Made by a program: the position numbers and the translations under genes. Shown here one piece after another: positions 1-8,600 of a stretch of DNA of 36,143 bases; position 1 is the first letter of the stretch, and each line of letters starts with the position of its first letter. The notes under the pieces are model-generated. The model did not search any database. It was given only the letters and a program-made list of their open reading frames with translations, and was not told the origin of the DNA. The stretch covers positions 1 to 36,143 of the forward strand of contig JARVGK010000032.1 of the NCBI GenBank assembly GCA_029762535.1, read 5' to 3'. Source of the DNA: Thermoplasmatota archaeon (GTDB lineage Archaea; Thermoplasmatota; Penumbrarchaeia; Penumbrarchaeales; Penumbrarchaeaceae).

Positions 1-177
1 AAGGATGGTAGGATCAAGTTCCAGAAGAAAAAGTATCTGATCGGTAAAGAATTCGTAGGCCAGAAGGTCGAGATTGTTATCATTCGAGATCAGCTGAGAG
101 CTTTCTTGAGCAGCAACAAGTTGATTATCTTTAAATTAGGAGAAGATGATGCGGTGGTCATCAGATTGGATAGGTAA
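1..177 (+). CDS. Probable transposase/integrase, C-terminal fragment (IS481-like Mu-type beta-barrel end), 5' truncated by window
   Basis: The reading frame is open from base 1 and stops at TAA 175-177, giving the last 58 residues of a longer protein. The pattern is 'DGRIKFQKKKY.IGKEFVGQKVEI' followed by a short strand-rich tail. This looks like the small beta-barrel that closes IS481/IS3-type DDE transposases, where a 'G.i.f.gk.Y.vg...aG.kVev' pattern is usual. The catalytic core would lie outside the window, so function is inferred from this tail only. The DNA is AT-rich compared with the genes further in. Just after the stop the octamer GGAGTTAC occurs twice (182-189 and 207-214), which could belong to an element end, but I could not define a terminal inverted repeat. 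Another beta-barrel protein cannot be excluded. Confidence 0.5.
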   Translation, partial: KDGRIKFQKKKYLIGKEFVGQKVEIVIIRDQLRAFLSSNKLIIFKLGEDDAVVIRLDR

Positions 178-394
178 TTTTGGAGTTACAAAGTTCTGGA
201 GTTTAGGGAGTTACGTGACACCTGATTGAAATCAATTTCCGCAAATTGCCGTCAGATTCTTACTATAGCCAGCATCGAGGGACCCCCCGGTTCAAAACAA
301 TTTAAAATACCGACTTTTGCCGAGAGGATCGCCCGCGAAAAAAGTCACTTCCTTGAATACCCCACGGCAAAAGCCGTCACTTTTCCACCGATCC

Positions 395-429
395 CAGGTG
401 ACGTGTTTTTCCGCGAAATACGTCACCTG
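395..429. repeat. Perfect 10-bp inverted repeat (long hairpin)
   Basis: The arm CAGGTGACGT (395-404) is exactly complementary to ACGTCACCTG (420-429). The stem can extend inward through a G-T wobble and three T-A pairs, leaving a short loop. It could be a protein-binding palindrome, a hairpin in RNA, or part of a decayed element. No flanking gene is close enough to name it a terminator. Confidence 0.6.
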
Positions 430-697
430 AAGGGATCGATCCTGCCTCGGGGATCGCCCCGATCCGACGAGTTTCGCGGTAGGGATCGCGGGATTGACGG
501 ATCATCTCCCTCGCCTTGATGGATAAGCCCTTGGAACTTCTTCAGGATCCCTGCCATCCAGAAGCTCTGCCGAGAAACCTGAGTAAATAAGAATTTATGA
601 TCATTTGGATCATTGCCAACGGATCCCATTCCAACCGGTCACGATCTCACAGGATGGTAAGAAAAGTATGTTTTCTTAACCTCTTATTAATCGATGC

Positions 698-704
698 TTA
701 TATA
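698..704 (+). promoter_or_regulatory. TATA box for the SUMF1-like lipoprotein gene
   Basis: TTATATA lies 42-48 nt before the ATG at 746. An archaeal start site about 25 nt downstream would fall near 727, leaving a short leader that contains AGGAG (732-736) at 9 nt from the start codon. Confidence 0.5.
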
Positions 705-745
705 CTAAGTTGCTCTTGATTGTAAAATAGCAGGAGTTCGACCCC

Positions 746-1543
746 ATGAGAAAAATATCAAGGCTGATGTTATTTTCAATATGTGCGATCATGATCCTTG
801 CACCCGGTTGCTTAGAAGAAAACGGAGGCCCAGACGCCAACGAGGAGGAAGAGGAGATTTCCCCTATCGATGACCTGAACTTCAAGTTCGTATCGATCCC
901 CTCCGGCACGTTCATGATGGGATCGCATGTGATGGTAAATTTGCGATTGGAGCAGCCGCAGCATCAGGTGACCATAAGCAGAGGGTTCGAGATGCTGGCC
1001 TACGAGGTCACCCAGGCCCAGTTCGAAGCCGTCATGGGTCACAACCCGAGCGCGAACGTGGGTGAGAACCATCCTGTTGAACTGGCGAGATATGAATGGG
1101 TGCTGGAGTTCATCGAGAAGCTCAACGAAATGGACCCGCATCATGTATACGGACTGCCGACGGAGGCGCAATGGGAGTATGCCTGCAGGGCCGGATCCAC
1201 CGAACACTTTTGCTTCGGAAACGATACCGCCCGATTGGCCGATTATGCCTGGTACAAGGATAACGCAGATATGAGGACGCATCCCGTAGGGGAAAAGCTG
1301 CCCAATGCATGGGGCCTGTACGATATGCATGGTAATGTGTTCGAGTTCTGCAGCGACTACTATTATTATTATCCGGATGATCCGCAGACCGACCCATCCG
1401 GACCACCGAACGGTACCCACAGGGTCATAAGAGGGGGCAGCTACAGAGATATCGATATGGACGTCCGGAGCGCAGCACGACAGGGTATATACCTCGAAAT
1501 ACACCCATTCATGGGGTTTCGGATCATCAGGGTGGAGGCTTGA
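746..1543 (+). CDS. Lipoprotein with formylglycine-generating-enzyme (SUMF1/FGE-sulfatase) fold, catalytic cysteines missing
   Basis: 265 aa. Residues 1-22 form a signal peptide ending in a lipobox-like APGC (Cys22), followed by an acidic linker, so a lipid-anchored extracytoplasmic protein is likely. Residues about 45-262 carry the FGE/SUMF1 signature: 'IPSGTFMMGS', 'YEVTQAQFEAVMG', 'LPTEAQWEYACRAG', 'AWGLYDMHGNVFEFC', 'RVIRGGSYRD', and a final 'MGFRIIR'. True FGE binds copper through two cysteines just after the GGS motif. Here the corresponding stretch is DIDMDV, so formylglycine formation is unlikely. The family also includes EgtB-like and pure binding domains, and the role is unknown. 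No sulfatase gene is nearby. A short Tyr-rich and Asp-rich segment lies near residues 205-212. The start is supported by AGGAG at 732-736. Confidence 0.85.
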   Translation: MRKISRLMLFSICAIMILAPGCLEENGGPDANEEEEEISPIDDLNFKFVSIPSGTFMMGSHVMVNLRLEQPQHQVTISRGFEMLAYEVTQAQFEAVMGHNPSANVGENHPVELARYEWVLEFIEKLNEMDPHHVYGLPTEAQWEYACRAGSTEHFCFGNDTARLADYAWYKDNADMRTHPVGEKLPNAWGLYDMHGNVFEFCSDYYYYYPDDPQTDPSGPPNGTHRVIRGGSYRDIDMDVRSAARQGIYLEIHPFMGFRIIRVEA

Positions 1544-1666
1544 TGGATCGGCCCCCCTCATCATGAGAAATCATATCAATCTTCTATCTCCATCTCCGCT
1601 ATATAGGATCCTCTTTGGATCCCCTCTCCGGTTGGGATGATGCCAACAGCGGACATCCTAATAAAG

Positions 1667-1674
1667 TATAAATA
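1667..1674 (+). promoter_or_regulatory. TATA box of the toxin-antitoxin operon
   Basis: TATAAATA sits 31 nt before a GTG (1698) and 40 nt before an in-frame ATG (1707). The predicted start site near 1697 gives a leaderless or nearly leaderless transcript for the antitoxin-toxin pair. Confidence 0.55.
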
Positions 1675-1706
1675 AAGGTTATACATTTATATAACCAGTG
1701 GTAGGA

Positions 1707-1955
1707 ATGTTCGCAAAGCAAGTTAAAGTGGGACCCAAGGGGCAGATCGTGATCCCGAAGGCGTTCAGGGACGAGTTCGACATCCATCCCGGAAGCGAAT
1801 TAATTGTAGAATACACTGAGGACGGGATCGTCATCAACGTTGAAGAAGAGAATACCGAGGAAATATTCGAAGAGGTCGCCAACACAGGGAAAAAGGTCAA
1901 AAGAAGGATAGATCCCCATGAAGCCTATGGATCCCAGATGGAGGAGAGGCATTGA
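1707..1955 (+). CDS. vapB: AbrB/SpoVT-type antitoxin (VapB-like)
   Basis: 82 aa from the ATG. Residues about 2-48 are a swapped-hairpin AbrB domain with the family core 'KVGPKGQIVIPKAFRDEF' and 'PGSELIVEY'. The tail is acidic then basic, as expected of an antitoxin segment that wraps its toxin. The protein should bind the operon promoter as a dimer and neutralise the PIN-domain partner encoded next. An in-frame GTG at 1698 would add three residues. I prefer the ATG because the added residues are not part of the domain, but the TATA box at 1667 fits either. The last codons overlap the toxin gene, so translation is probably coupled. Confidence 0.85.
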   Translation: MFAKQVKVGPKGQIVIPKAFRDEFDIHPGSELIVEYTEDGIVINVEEENTEEIFEEVANTGKKVKRRIDPHEAYGSQMEERH

Positions 1956-2392
1956 TATACCTCGACTCCAATGTATTCATCTCCGCTGCCCTTTACGATG
2001 ATGAGGTTGGCAATAGAGCCAGAACGATATTGAAAGGGATCAGATCGGGAGGGTTCGAAGCATGCACATCCACGCTCACTTTCGATGAGGTCTACTGGAT
2101 AGTGAAGAAGGAGAAGGGTAAGGACAGCGCCCTGAGGATCGTAAAGGCCATGCTAAGGATGAAAAACCTCAGGTACGTGCCCGTTGATAAAGAGGTCCTT
2201 TGGAGGACATATGAGCTCCTTGATGAAAACGATCTCGGTCCCAGGGATGGGATCCATCTCGCATGCGCTCTGATATCCGGATCCGGGACCATGATAAGCG
2301 ATGATTCCGACTTTGAGAGGGTGGATCTCATGGAGAACGTCACGATGGAGAAATTCATCCTGTGGATCGATCAACAAAAGAGGTTCCAATGA
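1952..2392 (+). CDS. vapC: PIN-domain ribonuclease toxin (VapC-like)
   Basis: 146 aa. The PIN fold is recognisable from 'IYLDSNVFIS' (Asp5), 'TLTFDEVYW' (Glu46), 'LGPRDGIHLACAL' (Asp99) and 'MISDDSDF' (Asp118), which together make the Mg-binding acidic site of VapC RNases. The start is TTG 1952-1954, whose last two bases begin the antitoxin's TGA stop, and a purine-rich GGAGGAGAGG lies just before it (1940-1949). The overlap implies co-translation with the AbrB-type antitoxin, the usual order in vapBC modules. The target is not predictable from sequence and is known to be tRNA or rRNA in studied family members. All acidic residues are present, so the toxin is likely active. Confidence 0.87.
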   Translation: MIYLDSNVFISAALYDDEVGNRARTILKGIRSGGFEACTSTLTFDEVYWIVKKEKGKDSALRIVKAMLRMKNLRYVPVDKEVLWRTYELLDENDLGPRDGIHLACALISGSGTMISDDSDFERVDLMENVTMEKFILWIDQQKRFQ

Positions 2393-2621
2393 ACGTCATA
2401 TTCGAACACCTCCCAATAAAGAGGATCCCCCTCCGAAATGATAGGAGCGATCGATCGCAGTATGACCGATATCGACCGGTTCGTTACTATGATATCAACA
2501 CCGAAACGCCGATCACAGCGTTTGGACGGACGTTCTCAAATAAGATATCGACCAGCAAGAATGCGCCCTCGGGTTAGCTGGATATGACAGCTGCATTGTG
2601 GTATGGCGTGGTGAAAGGTGA

Positions 2622-4685
2622 TCACTCGATCCTGACCCTGCAATCGACCGCAACGGCTCCCTTTTCTGATACGAACAGCGGGTTGATCTCGATGTCCGTG
2701 ATATCATCGACCTGAAGCAAAAGGTCCCCCAACGATCTAAGGGCCAGCGCTATCTTGCTCCTGTCGGCCTCCTTCTTCCCTCTGAAGGCCCCGAGTATGG
2801 CCTTGCCCCTGATCTCGTCCATCATCTCCATGGCGTCGAGGTCACCTATGGGAGCCACCCTGAAGGTGACGTCGTTCATGGCCTCGACCATGACACCGCC
2901 CACACCGAACATCACAGCGGGACCGAACACACCGTCGCGTATGGCGCTTGCGATGACCTCCCTTCCTCTGACCTGCTCCATAACGATGATCCTCTCGGAG
3001 ATGGGCCTCAGTCTTTCGTAGGCTTCCACAAGGTCCTCTATGTTGTCGATATCCGTGATGACCCCTCCCCTCTCCGTCTTGTGGATCAGCTCGGGAGAGG
3101 ATCCCTTCATGACTATGGGGAACCCTATCTCCCTTGCGGCCTTGACCGCGCCGTCTATGCTTTTCACGGCCCTGTACCTGCAGAGATCGATGGGTCCGGC
3201 CTTTAAAAACTCCAAAGATGTCTCGAGGTCCATGAAGTTGTGTCCCTTCTTCCTGGTCCTATCCACGAGCTTTCTCACTTTCTTTAGGTCCCATTCGATC
3301 GGGGGAGGCAGTTCCCGATCCCTCGAGTTCTTGTATCTCTTGAACCGATACAGGACCTCCAGCGATGATACGGCCTCCTCAGGGAAGTAGAAAGCGGGAA
3401 GTCCTGCCTCGTTGAACTCCCTTATCTGATTGTCCGCATCCTTGCCCCCGATATAGCACAGGACAAGGGGCTTGTTCGGGCACTTCATGGCCGATATCAG
3501 GTCGCTCGTGAACTTATCCACGTCCACGCCTGCCGTTGCGCCGTATATGCCGATCACGGAGCCGATGCCGGGCTCCTGCATGGCCTTCTGGAGGCACTTG
3601 ATATATCCCTCGGGAGGCGTTTGCGCCGTGATATCGACGGGATTGTTCAGGGAAGCGAAGGGGGGAAGCAAGGGTCCAAGGTTAATGCTTATCCATTCCA
3701 TGTTGTAGAACAGCGGAAGGTTGGACAGACCAACTTCATCTATAGCCAGAATGCCGAACCCGCCCCCGTTCGTTATCACCAGCACCTCCTCGGCCTCGGG
3801 AAGGGGCAGGTCGTTCAGCGCCCTCGTCCAGTCTATGGCCTCCCTGAGGGTGGGGGCCCTCAATGCCCCCGCCTGCCTGAAGGCGGCGTCGAAGAGGCTG
3901 TCGGCCCCGGCAAGGGATGCCGTGTGGGAGGCGACGGCTTTGGCACCGGCCTTGGATCTTCCGGATTTTAAAATGATCACCGGTTTGTTCCTGGATATCT
4001 CCTTTACCTTGCGGATGAACTCCCTGCCGTCCTTGAGGCCTTCGATGTACATCAGGATGATCCGGGTATGGTCGTCCGAGCATAGGAAGTCGAGTATCTC
4101 CTCGTCCGAGAGGTCGGCCTTGTTCCCAACGGATATCATGGCAGAAACCCCTATGCCCTCCTGGAAGACCCGATCCATCAGGGCGATGCCCAGTGATCCC
4201 GATTGGGTTATGATGGCAACGTTGCCCTGGAGCACCTTCTCGTTGCCGAACTGGGCGTTCAGGTCCGAGGGGGTGTAGATCATTCCGAAGACGTTTGGAC
4301 CGAGTAGCCTTATGTTGTGCTTTCTCGCGGTCTCGATGAGATCGCGCTCCAATTCCACGTTCCCGATCTCCTTGAAACCGGATGTGATCACCACAACGAA
4401 AGGGATGCCCTTGGCACCGCATCTGTCGATCTCCTCCCTGACATGGTCCGCGGGTATGCAGATAAGGGCAAGGTCGATCTCGACCGGGACGTCCTTGATC
4501 TCCCTGTATCCCTTCTGTCCGCAGACATCCTCTCCCTTCAAATTTATCGGGAACATGCCCCCTTTGAAACCACCCTGGACGAGATTGTTGAAGGTCTTGT
4601 AGCCGATCTTGCTCCTATTTGAGGACGCCCCTATGACCGCAACGTTCCTGGGGTTGAAGAATCTTGAGAGATCGGTCATTTGCAC
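2622..4685 (-). CDS. ADP-forming acetate/acyl-CoA synthetase, fused alpha-beta
   Basis: 687 aa, single-chain form of the archaeal NDP-forming acyl-CoA synthetase, which converts acyl-CoA, ADP and phosphate to acid, ATP and CoA. Residues about 5-130 are a CoA-binding Rossmann domain ('NVAVIGASS', 'LLGPNVFGM'). Residues 150-460 are succinyl-CoA-ligase-like modules with 'TQSGSLGIA' and the phosphohistidine motif 'VASHTASLAGAD' (His254). Residues about 477-687 are an ATP-grasp beta part with 'IVMKGSSPELIHKTERGGV' (His535), the second phosphoryl-transfer histidine. The enzyme makes ATP by substrate-level phosphorylation in peptide or sugar fermenters, or works in reverse to activate acids. The acyl group cannot be told from sequence. 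ATGs lie at 4685 and 4679. The gene stands alone between a TATA-like site upstream and the accessory region downstream. Confidence 0.92.
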   Translation of the reverse strand: MQMTDLSRFFNPRNVAVIGASSNRSKIGYKTFNNLVQGGFKGGMFPINLKGEDVCGQKGYREIKDVPVEIDLALICIPADHVREEIDRCGAKGIPFVVVITSGFKEIGNVELERDLIETARKHNIRLLGPNVFGMIYTPSDLNAQFGNEKVLQGNVAIITQSGSLGIALMDRVFQEGIGVSAMISVGNKADLSDEEILDFLCSDDHTRIILMYIEGLKDGREFIRKVKEISRNKPVIILKSGRSKAGAKAVASHTASLAGADSLFDAAFRQAGALRAPTLREAIDWTRALNDLPLPEAEEVLVITNGGGFGILAIDEVGLSNLPLFYNMEWISINLGPLLPPFASLNNPVDITAQTPPEGYIKCLQKAMQEPGIGSVIGIYGATAGVDVDKFTSDLISAMKCPNKPLVLCYIGGKDADNQIREFNEAGLPAFYFPEEAVSSLEVLYRFKRYKNSRDRELPPPIEWDLKKVRKLVDRTRKKGHNFMDLETSLEFLKAGPIDLCRYRAVKSIDGAVKAAREIGFPIVMKGSSPELIHKTERGGVITDIDNIEDLVEAYERLRPISERIIVMEQVRGREVIASAIRDGVFGPAVMFGVGGVMVEAMNDVTFRVAPIGDLDAMEMMDEIRGKAILGAFRGKKEADRSKIALALRSLGDLLLQVDDITDIEINPLFVSEKGAVAVDCRVRIE

Positions 4686-4713
4686 ACTGCTCCGCCCTCA
4701 TGAACGTTCACCA

Positions 4714-4723
4714 TTATTTTAAA
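4714..4723 (-). promoter_or_regulatory. TATA-like box before the acyl-CoA synthetase gene
   Basis: On the minus strand this reads TTTAAAATAA, about 30 nt before the ATG at 4685. That would place transcription start only a few nucleotides upstream of the gene. A second A/T-rich site (TTATAAAAAAAA, about 4774-4783) is an alternative promoter giving a longer leader. Confidence 0.4.
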
Positions 4724-4807
4724 TGGATTGAGCCACGTCCCGGGGAATGGGGCTTGTGACATGCGTGAGATTTTTTTTATAACAACATCCGCTCAACCGA
4801 TCATTTG

Positions 4808-5608
4808 TCATCCCGGACCACGAAAGGTGACATTGCCCCCATCCATGCGTATTCTTTTGACCTTCATTGCAGGAACTCCGCTGACCATGGTAAACGGCTC
4901 GACATCCTTGATGATGACGCTGTTCGGCATCAATGCACTATGATGCCCGACGTTCACCCCGGGTTGTATCGTTACCTTGGCGCCTATCCATGTGCAGGTC
5001 CCGACACGTACTGGTGCCTTGAGAGTACCCTTGGGGCCCCATGGTTCCCCCAGCAGGCGTTTCTTGATGCTCGAATGGGTGTATATGGCCCCGGCCGGGC
5101 TTGCGGTGTCCACATGGTCCTCTATGATCAGACCTCCGGTCCCGTCAAGGACCCAATAGTGGCCCACGGCCACATCGCTTCCGATCCACACATTGTTCTC
5201 GGAGGTCCCGTGTATCGTGGAACCTCGCTGGATCAGGCATCTCTCCCCTATCCTGGAATATCTAATGCTCACATCGTCCTTTACGATGGTCCCCTTCTCG
5301 AAAGAGGTATGGCTGACCCTCACGCGCGATCCTATCTTCACATCGTCCGATATCTCAACATCCGGACCCATTCTCGTATATTTCCCGATGGAGACGTTCT
5401 TTCCGACGCTGACACCCAACATACGAAAGAGGAAAACCCTCAATTGGTTGAAGGGAAGTGTCGAGAAGAACCAATTCATTATTCGGAGAATTTCCATCGG
5501 CCCATGTTCCCCCGGGACATCCATCGGTCCCATCGGATAAAAATGTTCATACGCTTTTCTATGAATCAGAACGACCCTGTTCCTTTTCGGAGTTCGAAAC
5601 TCCCACAA
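4808..5608 (-). CDS. Left-handed beta-helix (hexapeptide repeat) acyltransferase-like protein
   Basis: 266 aa. Residues 1-60 are a mixed N-terminal segment. From about residue 64 to 250 the sequence follows the hexapeptide pattern of left-handed beta-helix transferases ('VSVGKNVSIGKYTRMGPDV', 'VWIGSDVAVGHYWVLDG', 'TWIGAKVTIQPGVNVGHHS'), ending in the typical cap 'FTMVSGVPAMKVKRIR'. Family members are trimeric O- or N-acetyltransferases acting on sugars or antibiotics, or carbonic-anhydrase-like enzymes. The His residues near 'GHYW' and 'GHHS' could be catalytic. The gene lies 32 nt downstream of the giant activase gene on the same strand, so co-transcription is possible, but a functional link is only inferred. 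Substrate unknown. Confidence 0.8.
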   Translation of the reverse strand: MWEFRTPKRNRVVLIHRKAYEHFYPMGPMDVPGEHGPMEILRIMNWFFSTLPFNQLRVFLFRMLGVSVGKNVSIGKYTRMGPDVEISDDVKIGSRVRVSHTSFEKGTIVKDDVSIRYSRIGERCLIQRGSTIHGTSENNVWIGSDVAVGHYWVLDGTGGLIIEDHVDTASPAGAIYTHSSIKKRLLGEPWGPKGTLKAPVRVGTCTWIGAKVTIQPGVNVGHHSALMPNSVIIKDVEPFTMVSGVPAMKVKRIRMDGGNVTFRGPG

Positions 5609-5640
5609 CCGCCCCCCTGCTCATTCCGCAGGTGGCATCC

Positions 5641-8600
5641 TCATCCCCCGCGCTCGAGATCCTCCCATGCGGACCTCATCATGAAGTTGAGCCTGTTGTA
5701 GATATTGACCTCTGAGCTGCCCGCGTCCATATCCAGATACAGCACGTTGAGGTCGGGATGCGCCCTCTTGAGGGCGTTCTCGATCCCCTTGCCTATGATA
5801 TGGTTCGATATGCAGCCGAAAGGCTGCAGACACAGCACGTTGTTTATCCCCTCCTCCGCGAACGAGGCTATCTCCGCCGGGATCAGCCACCCCTCCCCGA
5901 ACTGGTCCACGAGCGACACCACTCCCCTCGCCCTGTTCGATAGCTCCTGGATCCCATGGGTCCTCCTGTACCTGACATACCCTTTCCTGACCCTGTCGTA
6001 TCTCTCTATGTGATGGTTGACATACCACTCCGCCGGGTAGCTCATGAAGTACTTCATGGTCCTCCCCTTGGTGGAGGCCTCGGCGTGGAAGCGGTGGTTC
6101 ACTAGCTCCTGGGCGAAGAAATCGAGTATGGGCGGAACATAGGGCTCGATCCCGCTCTTGGCCAGATGATCCACAACGTAGAAGTTGCCGAAGGGGTTGT
6201 ACTTGACGTAGATCTCGCCCACGATCCCTATCACTGGCCTATTCCTATCATCGACCTCCACCTCGTTGAACTCGTCCACCGCCTTCGCCAACAGCGGGAG
6301 CATCTCGCCCTCCCTTCCGTTCATCATCAGGTCGCAACCCATCTTCAAATACCTGTCCACGATCCCGTCCGCGCTGCCCTTTTCGATCTCTCTCACGGCG
6401 GTGCTGTTGTACATCAGCATCAACGAGTCCGAGAAGAGTATCCCGTGAACGAGCTCCCGCAGCAGCTTCCACACGTTCAAGCGGACGCCCGGCTGCTCGT
6501 TGAGCTTCTGCGAGGACAATGACACCGTGACCACCGGTATGTCCGAGAAACCTGCGGCCACCATCGCCTTCTTCAGCAGGGACAGATAGGAAGAGGCCCT
6601 GCACTGACCTCCGGTCTGGGTGATCCCCAGGGCTATCCTGTCATGTTCGTATCCGTTCCTCTGCAGGGCCTTTATCAGGTCCCCTATCACAACTATCGCG
6701 GGATAGCATATCTCGTTGTTGCAGTACTTCAGCCCCGCCTCGATGGAATCCCGGTCGGACTCGGGCAGGGTCTCCACCTCATAACCGACCGATCCGAAGC
6801 TCGCCTCGACGAGAGGTGAGAAGAACCTCGAGAAGAAGGGCACGATTATCCTGCGTTCCTTGTCCTTTTCAAGAAAGGGGGGTGTGCTTTTCCTGGGCAG
6901 GCCCTCCATTCTCGTCGAGCCCCTTGCGGAGAGGGATTCCATCATCGAGCGCAGCCTCAGCCTCATCGAGCCGGGGCTGGAGACCTCGTCTATTCTGATA
7001 AGGGTGTGGTTCTTCCCTGCCGCGGCGAGTATGGCCCTGGACTCGTCGCATACCAGGGCATCGGGACCGCAGCCGAAGGAGTTGAGCTGCACCACTTCCA
7101 CGTTATCTTTGAGTGCCGCCCATTTCACTGCGTTGTATATCCTGTTCGGATACTGCCACTGGGTGAGGACGTGCACATCACCGAGCCCGTCCAATTCCGG
7201 GACGGAATCCTCGGTTATGACGTCCGCGCCCATCCTCGAGATCATCTCGGTTATCTTGTGGCTGATCAGATGATCGACGTGGTAGGGGCGTCCGGCGAGC
7301 ATCACGACGAGGTCGGACGCCTCGACGATCTCGGCACAACGCCTCCTGATCTCGTCCTTGTATCTCTCCTGCTCGTCGAGGGCCTTTGAGAGGGCCCTGT
7401 CGACCACCGACGGGGGCACCCCAAGACCCTTGAGGTACCTGCGCACACCCTTCTTCAGCAGCCTCTGCTCCCTGAACGATATGGTCGGCTGGTCGAAGGG
7501 GACGCCGTATTTGCTCTCGATGTCAAGGGAGGACCTGACCACGTCAGGATATCCGGTGACGATGGGGCAGTTGAAGGTGTTCAGAGTATCGGCGTACTCC
7601 TGGGACTCGAAGACCACGACGGGATAGAATACCCGGTCCACCCCGATCTCCACCAATTCAAGCACGTGCCCGCCAACGAGCTTGGCCGGATAGCAGATGT
7701 TCTCCGACATGACGTTCTTCAGTCCCTTCTCGGCCATGGTATGGGTGGATGGGAGTGATACGATCACCTTGAACCCGGCCTCCACGAAGAGGGTGGACCA
7801 GAAGGGGAAGTTCTCATACATGTTCAGCACGCGGGGGATCCCGATCGACCCCCTCGATATACCCTCGGGCTCGAGCCTTCTCTTGAAAAGGAGTTCTATC
7901 TTCTCATCGGCAAGGTTCCTCCCCTTCCTCGAAGAGCCGCCCTTGTTCGAGAATATCCTCTCGCAGCGGTTCCCGGTGAAGAACACATTGCCGTTGCCGA
8001 ACTCCATCCTGGTGACCGTACACGTGTTCTGGCAGCCGCTGCAGTGCAGGAATCGCCTGGTGAAGGTGACCTCCTCCTCCAATCCGATGAAGGAGGTCGC
8101 GACCCCCTCCTCATGACCATCCCTTGCGCTCAAGGCTGCCCCGTACGCGCCCATCAGCTCGGGAATGCTAGGGCATATCACCCTCTTTCCCAGGACCATC
8201 TCCAGGGCTCTGTGAACGGCGGGGTTGCGGAACGTGCCACCCTGTATGACTATGTTGTCGCCCAGGACCTGCGGGTCCTTTATCTTCAGGACCTTGTATA
8301 GGCAGTTCTTGACCACGGACACGGCCAACCCTGCGGATATGTCGGAGACTGATGCCCCCTCCCTCAGGGCCTGCTTGACCTTCGAGTTCATGAACACCGT
8401 GCATCTGGTGCCCAGGTCGTATGGGCTTTTGGACGCGACCGCCATGTTGGCGAAGTCCTCGACATCCAGACCCAGATTGTTGGCGAAGGTCTCCAGGAAG
8501 GAACCGCATCCCGAGGAGCAGGCCTCGTTCAACTCGATATCGTTTATTATCCCACCGCGTATGAACATCGCCTTCATGTCCTGCCCGCCGATGTCCAGGA

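Larger units (their letters stand above)
178..745. other. 568-bp non-coding region, hairpin-rich and GATC-dense
   Basis: I find no convincing gene here. The open frames in it lack family-like composition. Visible structure includes inverted repeats at 225-236, 312-318/340-346, 364-368/373-377, 395-404/420-429 and 447-452/457-462. There are eleven GATC tetramers between 434 and 646, against less than one expected by chance in random sequence. The right end holds the TATA box of the lipoprotein gene. The position directly after a transposase end suggests remnants of a mobile element or a cluster of palindromic intergenic repeats. Confidence 0.6.

Noticed and set aside
226..519. 97-codon plus-strand frame in the left intergenic region
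   Set aside because: It has a TTG start with no ribosome site, runs through several hairpins, and its product has no family-like pattern.
4770..4780. T8 run as a terminator
   Set aside because: The T-run is on the plus strand, where no gene ends nearby. On the minus strand it is an A-run that fits a promoter better.
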